Position numbers and translations under genes: made by a program
From: Clostridiales bacterium
GTDB lineage: Bacteria; Bacillota; Clostridia; Christensenellales; Pumilibacteraceae
DNA: 7,012 nucleotides
NCBI GenBank assembly: GCA_029069015.1
Contig: JAIEBL010000137.1
Coordinates: 1 to 7,012, forward strand
Direction of reading: 5' to 3'
Notes under the pieces: generated by a model
What the model saw: only the letters and a program-made list of their open reading frames with translations
What the model was told of the DNA's origin: nothing
Database searches by the model: none
Shown here: positions 6,994-7,012 of the stretch, one piece after another
Layout: each line of letters opens with the position of its first letter
Position numbering within the stretch: position 1 is the stretch's first letter

Positions 6994-7012
6994 ATGAGAA
7001 AACGTTTGGTAC
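6994..7012 (+). CDS. Start of the next gene in the cluster (3' partial)
   Basis: Only six codons are present, reading MRKRLV. The ATG follows a strong ribosome binding site and begins 19 bp after the previous stop, so it is probably the next gene of the same operon. The basic start would suit the n-region of a signal peptide, for example of a maltodextrin-binding lipoprotein, but six residues cannot establish this. Confidence 0.7.

Noticed and set aside
1..7012. Search for CRISPR arrays, tRNA or rRNA genes, insertion sequences and phage genes
   Set aside because: No direct-repeat array, cloverleaf-like sequence, transposase motif or long terminal inverted repeats were seen; nearly all of the window is coding.

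Overview
The window carries a starch/glycogen/maltodextrin-use locus, all genes on the + strand and tightly packed. Bacterial SD-led starts, an intact lipobox and a Sec signal peptide, InlB-type (Listeria-Bacteroides) B-repeats on the exported proteins, a LacI-family regulator and a cytoplasmic neopullulanase-type enzyme suggest a Gram-positive Bacillota member. A gut Clostridia-type organism with moderate-to-high GC is my best inference. The sequence alone does not fix the species.

Layout. Positions 1-849 hold the 3' end of an exported modular protein: the tail of a B-repeat, then two beta-rich modules that look like glycan-binding domains. Positions 850-949 are the only real intergenic gap; they contain a perfect 12-bp hairpin, a LacI-operator-like palindrome and a good ribosome binding site. 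From 950 an apparent operon runs off the window end: an 868-aa lipoprotein alpha-amylase (B-repeat, CBM41-like module, GH13 barrel, domain C); a 303-aa secreted protein with no enzyme motif, probably a surface glycan-binding protein; a short, divergent LacI-type regulator; a 565-aa cytoplasmic GH13_20-type enzyme (CBM34-like N-domain, all catalytic residues present); and the first six codons of another gene behind a strong ribosome binding site. Gaps between these genes are 3, 9, 1 and 19 bp.

How it may work together (inference from family knowledge). The membrane-anchored amylase and the non-catalytic B-repeat proteins would capture and cut alpha-glucan outside the cell. Oligosaccharides would be imported by a transporter not seen here, possibly encoded downstream. 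The cytoplasmic enzyme would split them further, under control of the LacI-type regulator. The most interesting points are the homologous non-catalytic module apparently shared by the proteins at 1-849 and 3560-4471, and the regulator, whose sensor domain is about 75 residues short and whose DNA-binding hinge has Phe where the family has its minor-groove Leu.
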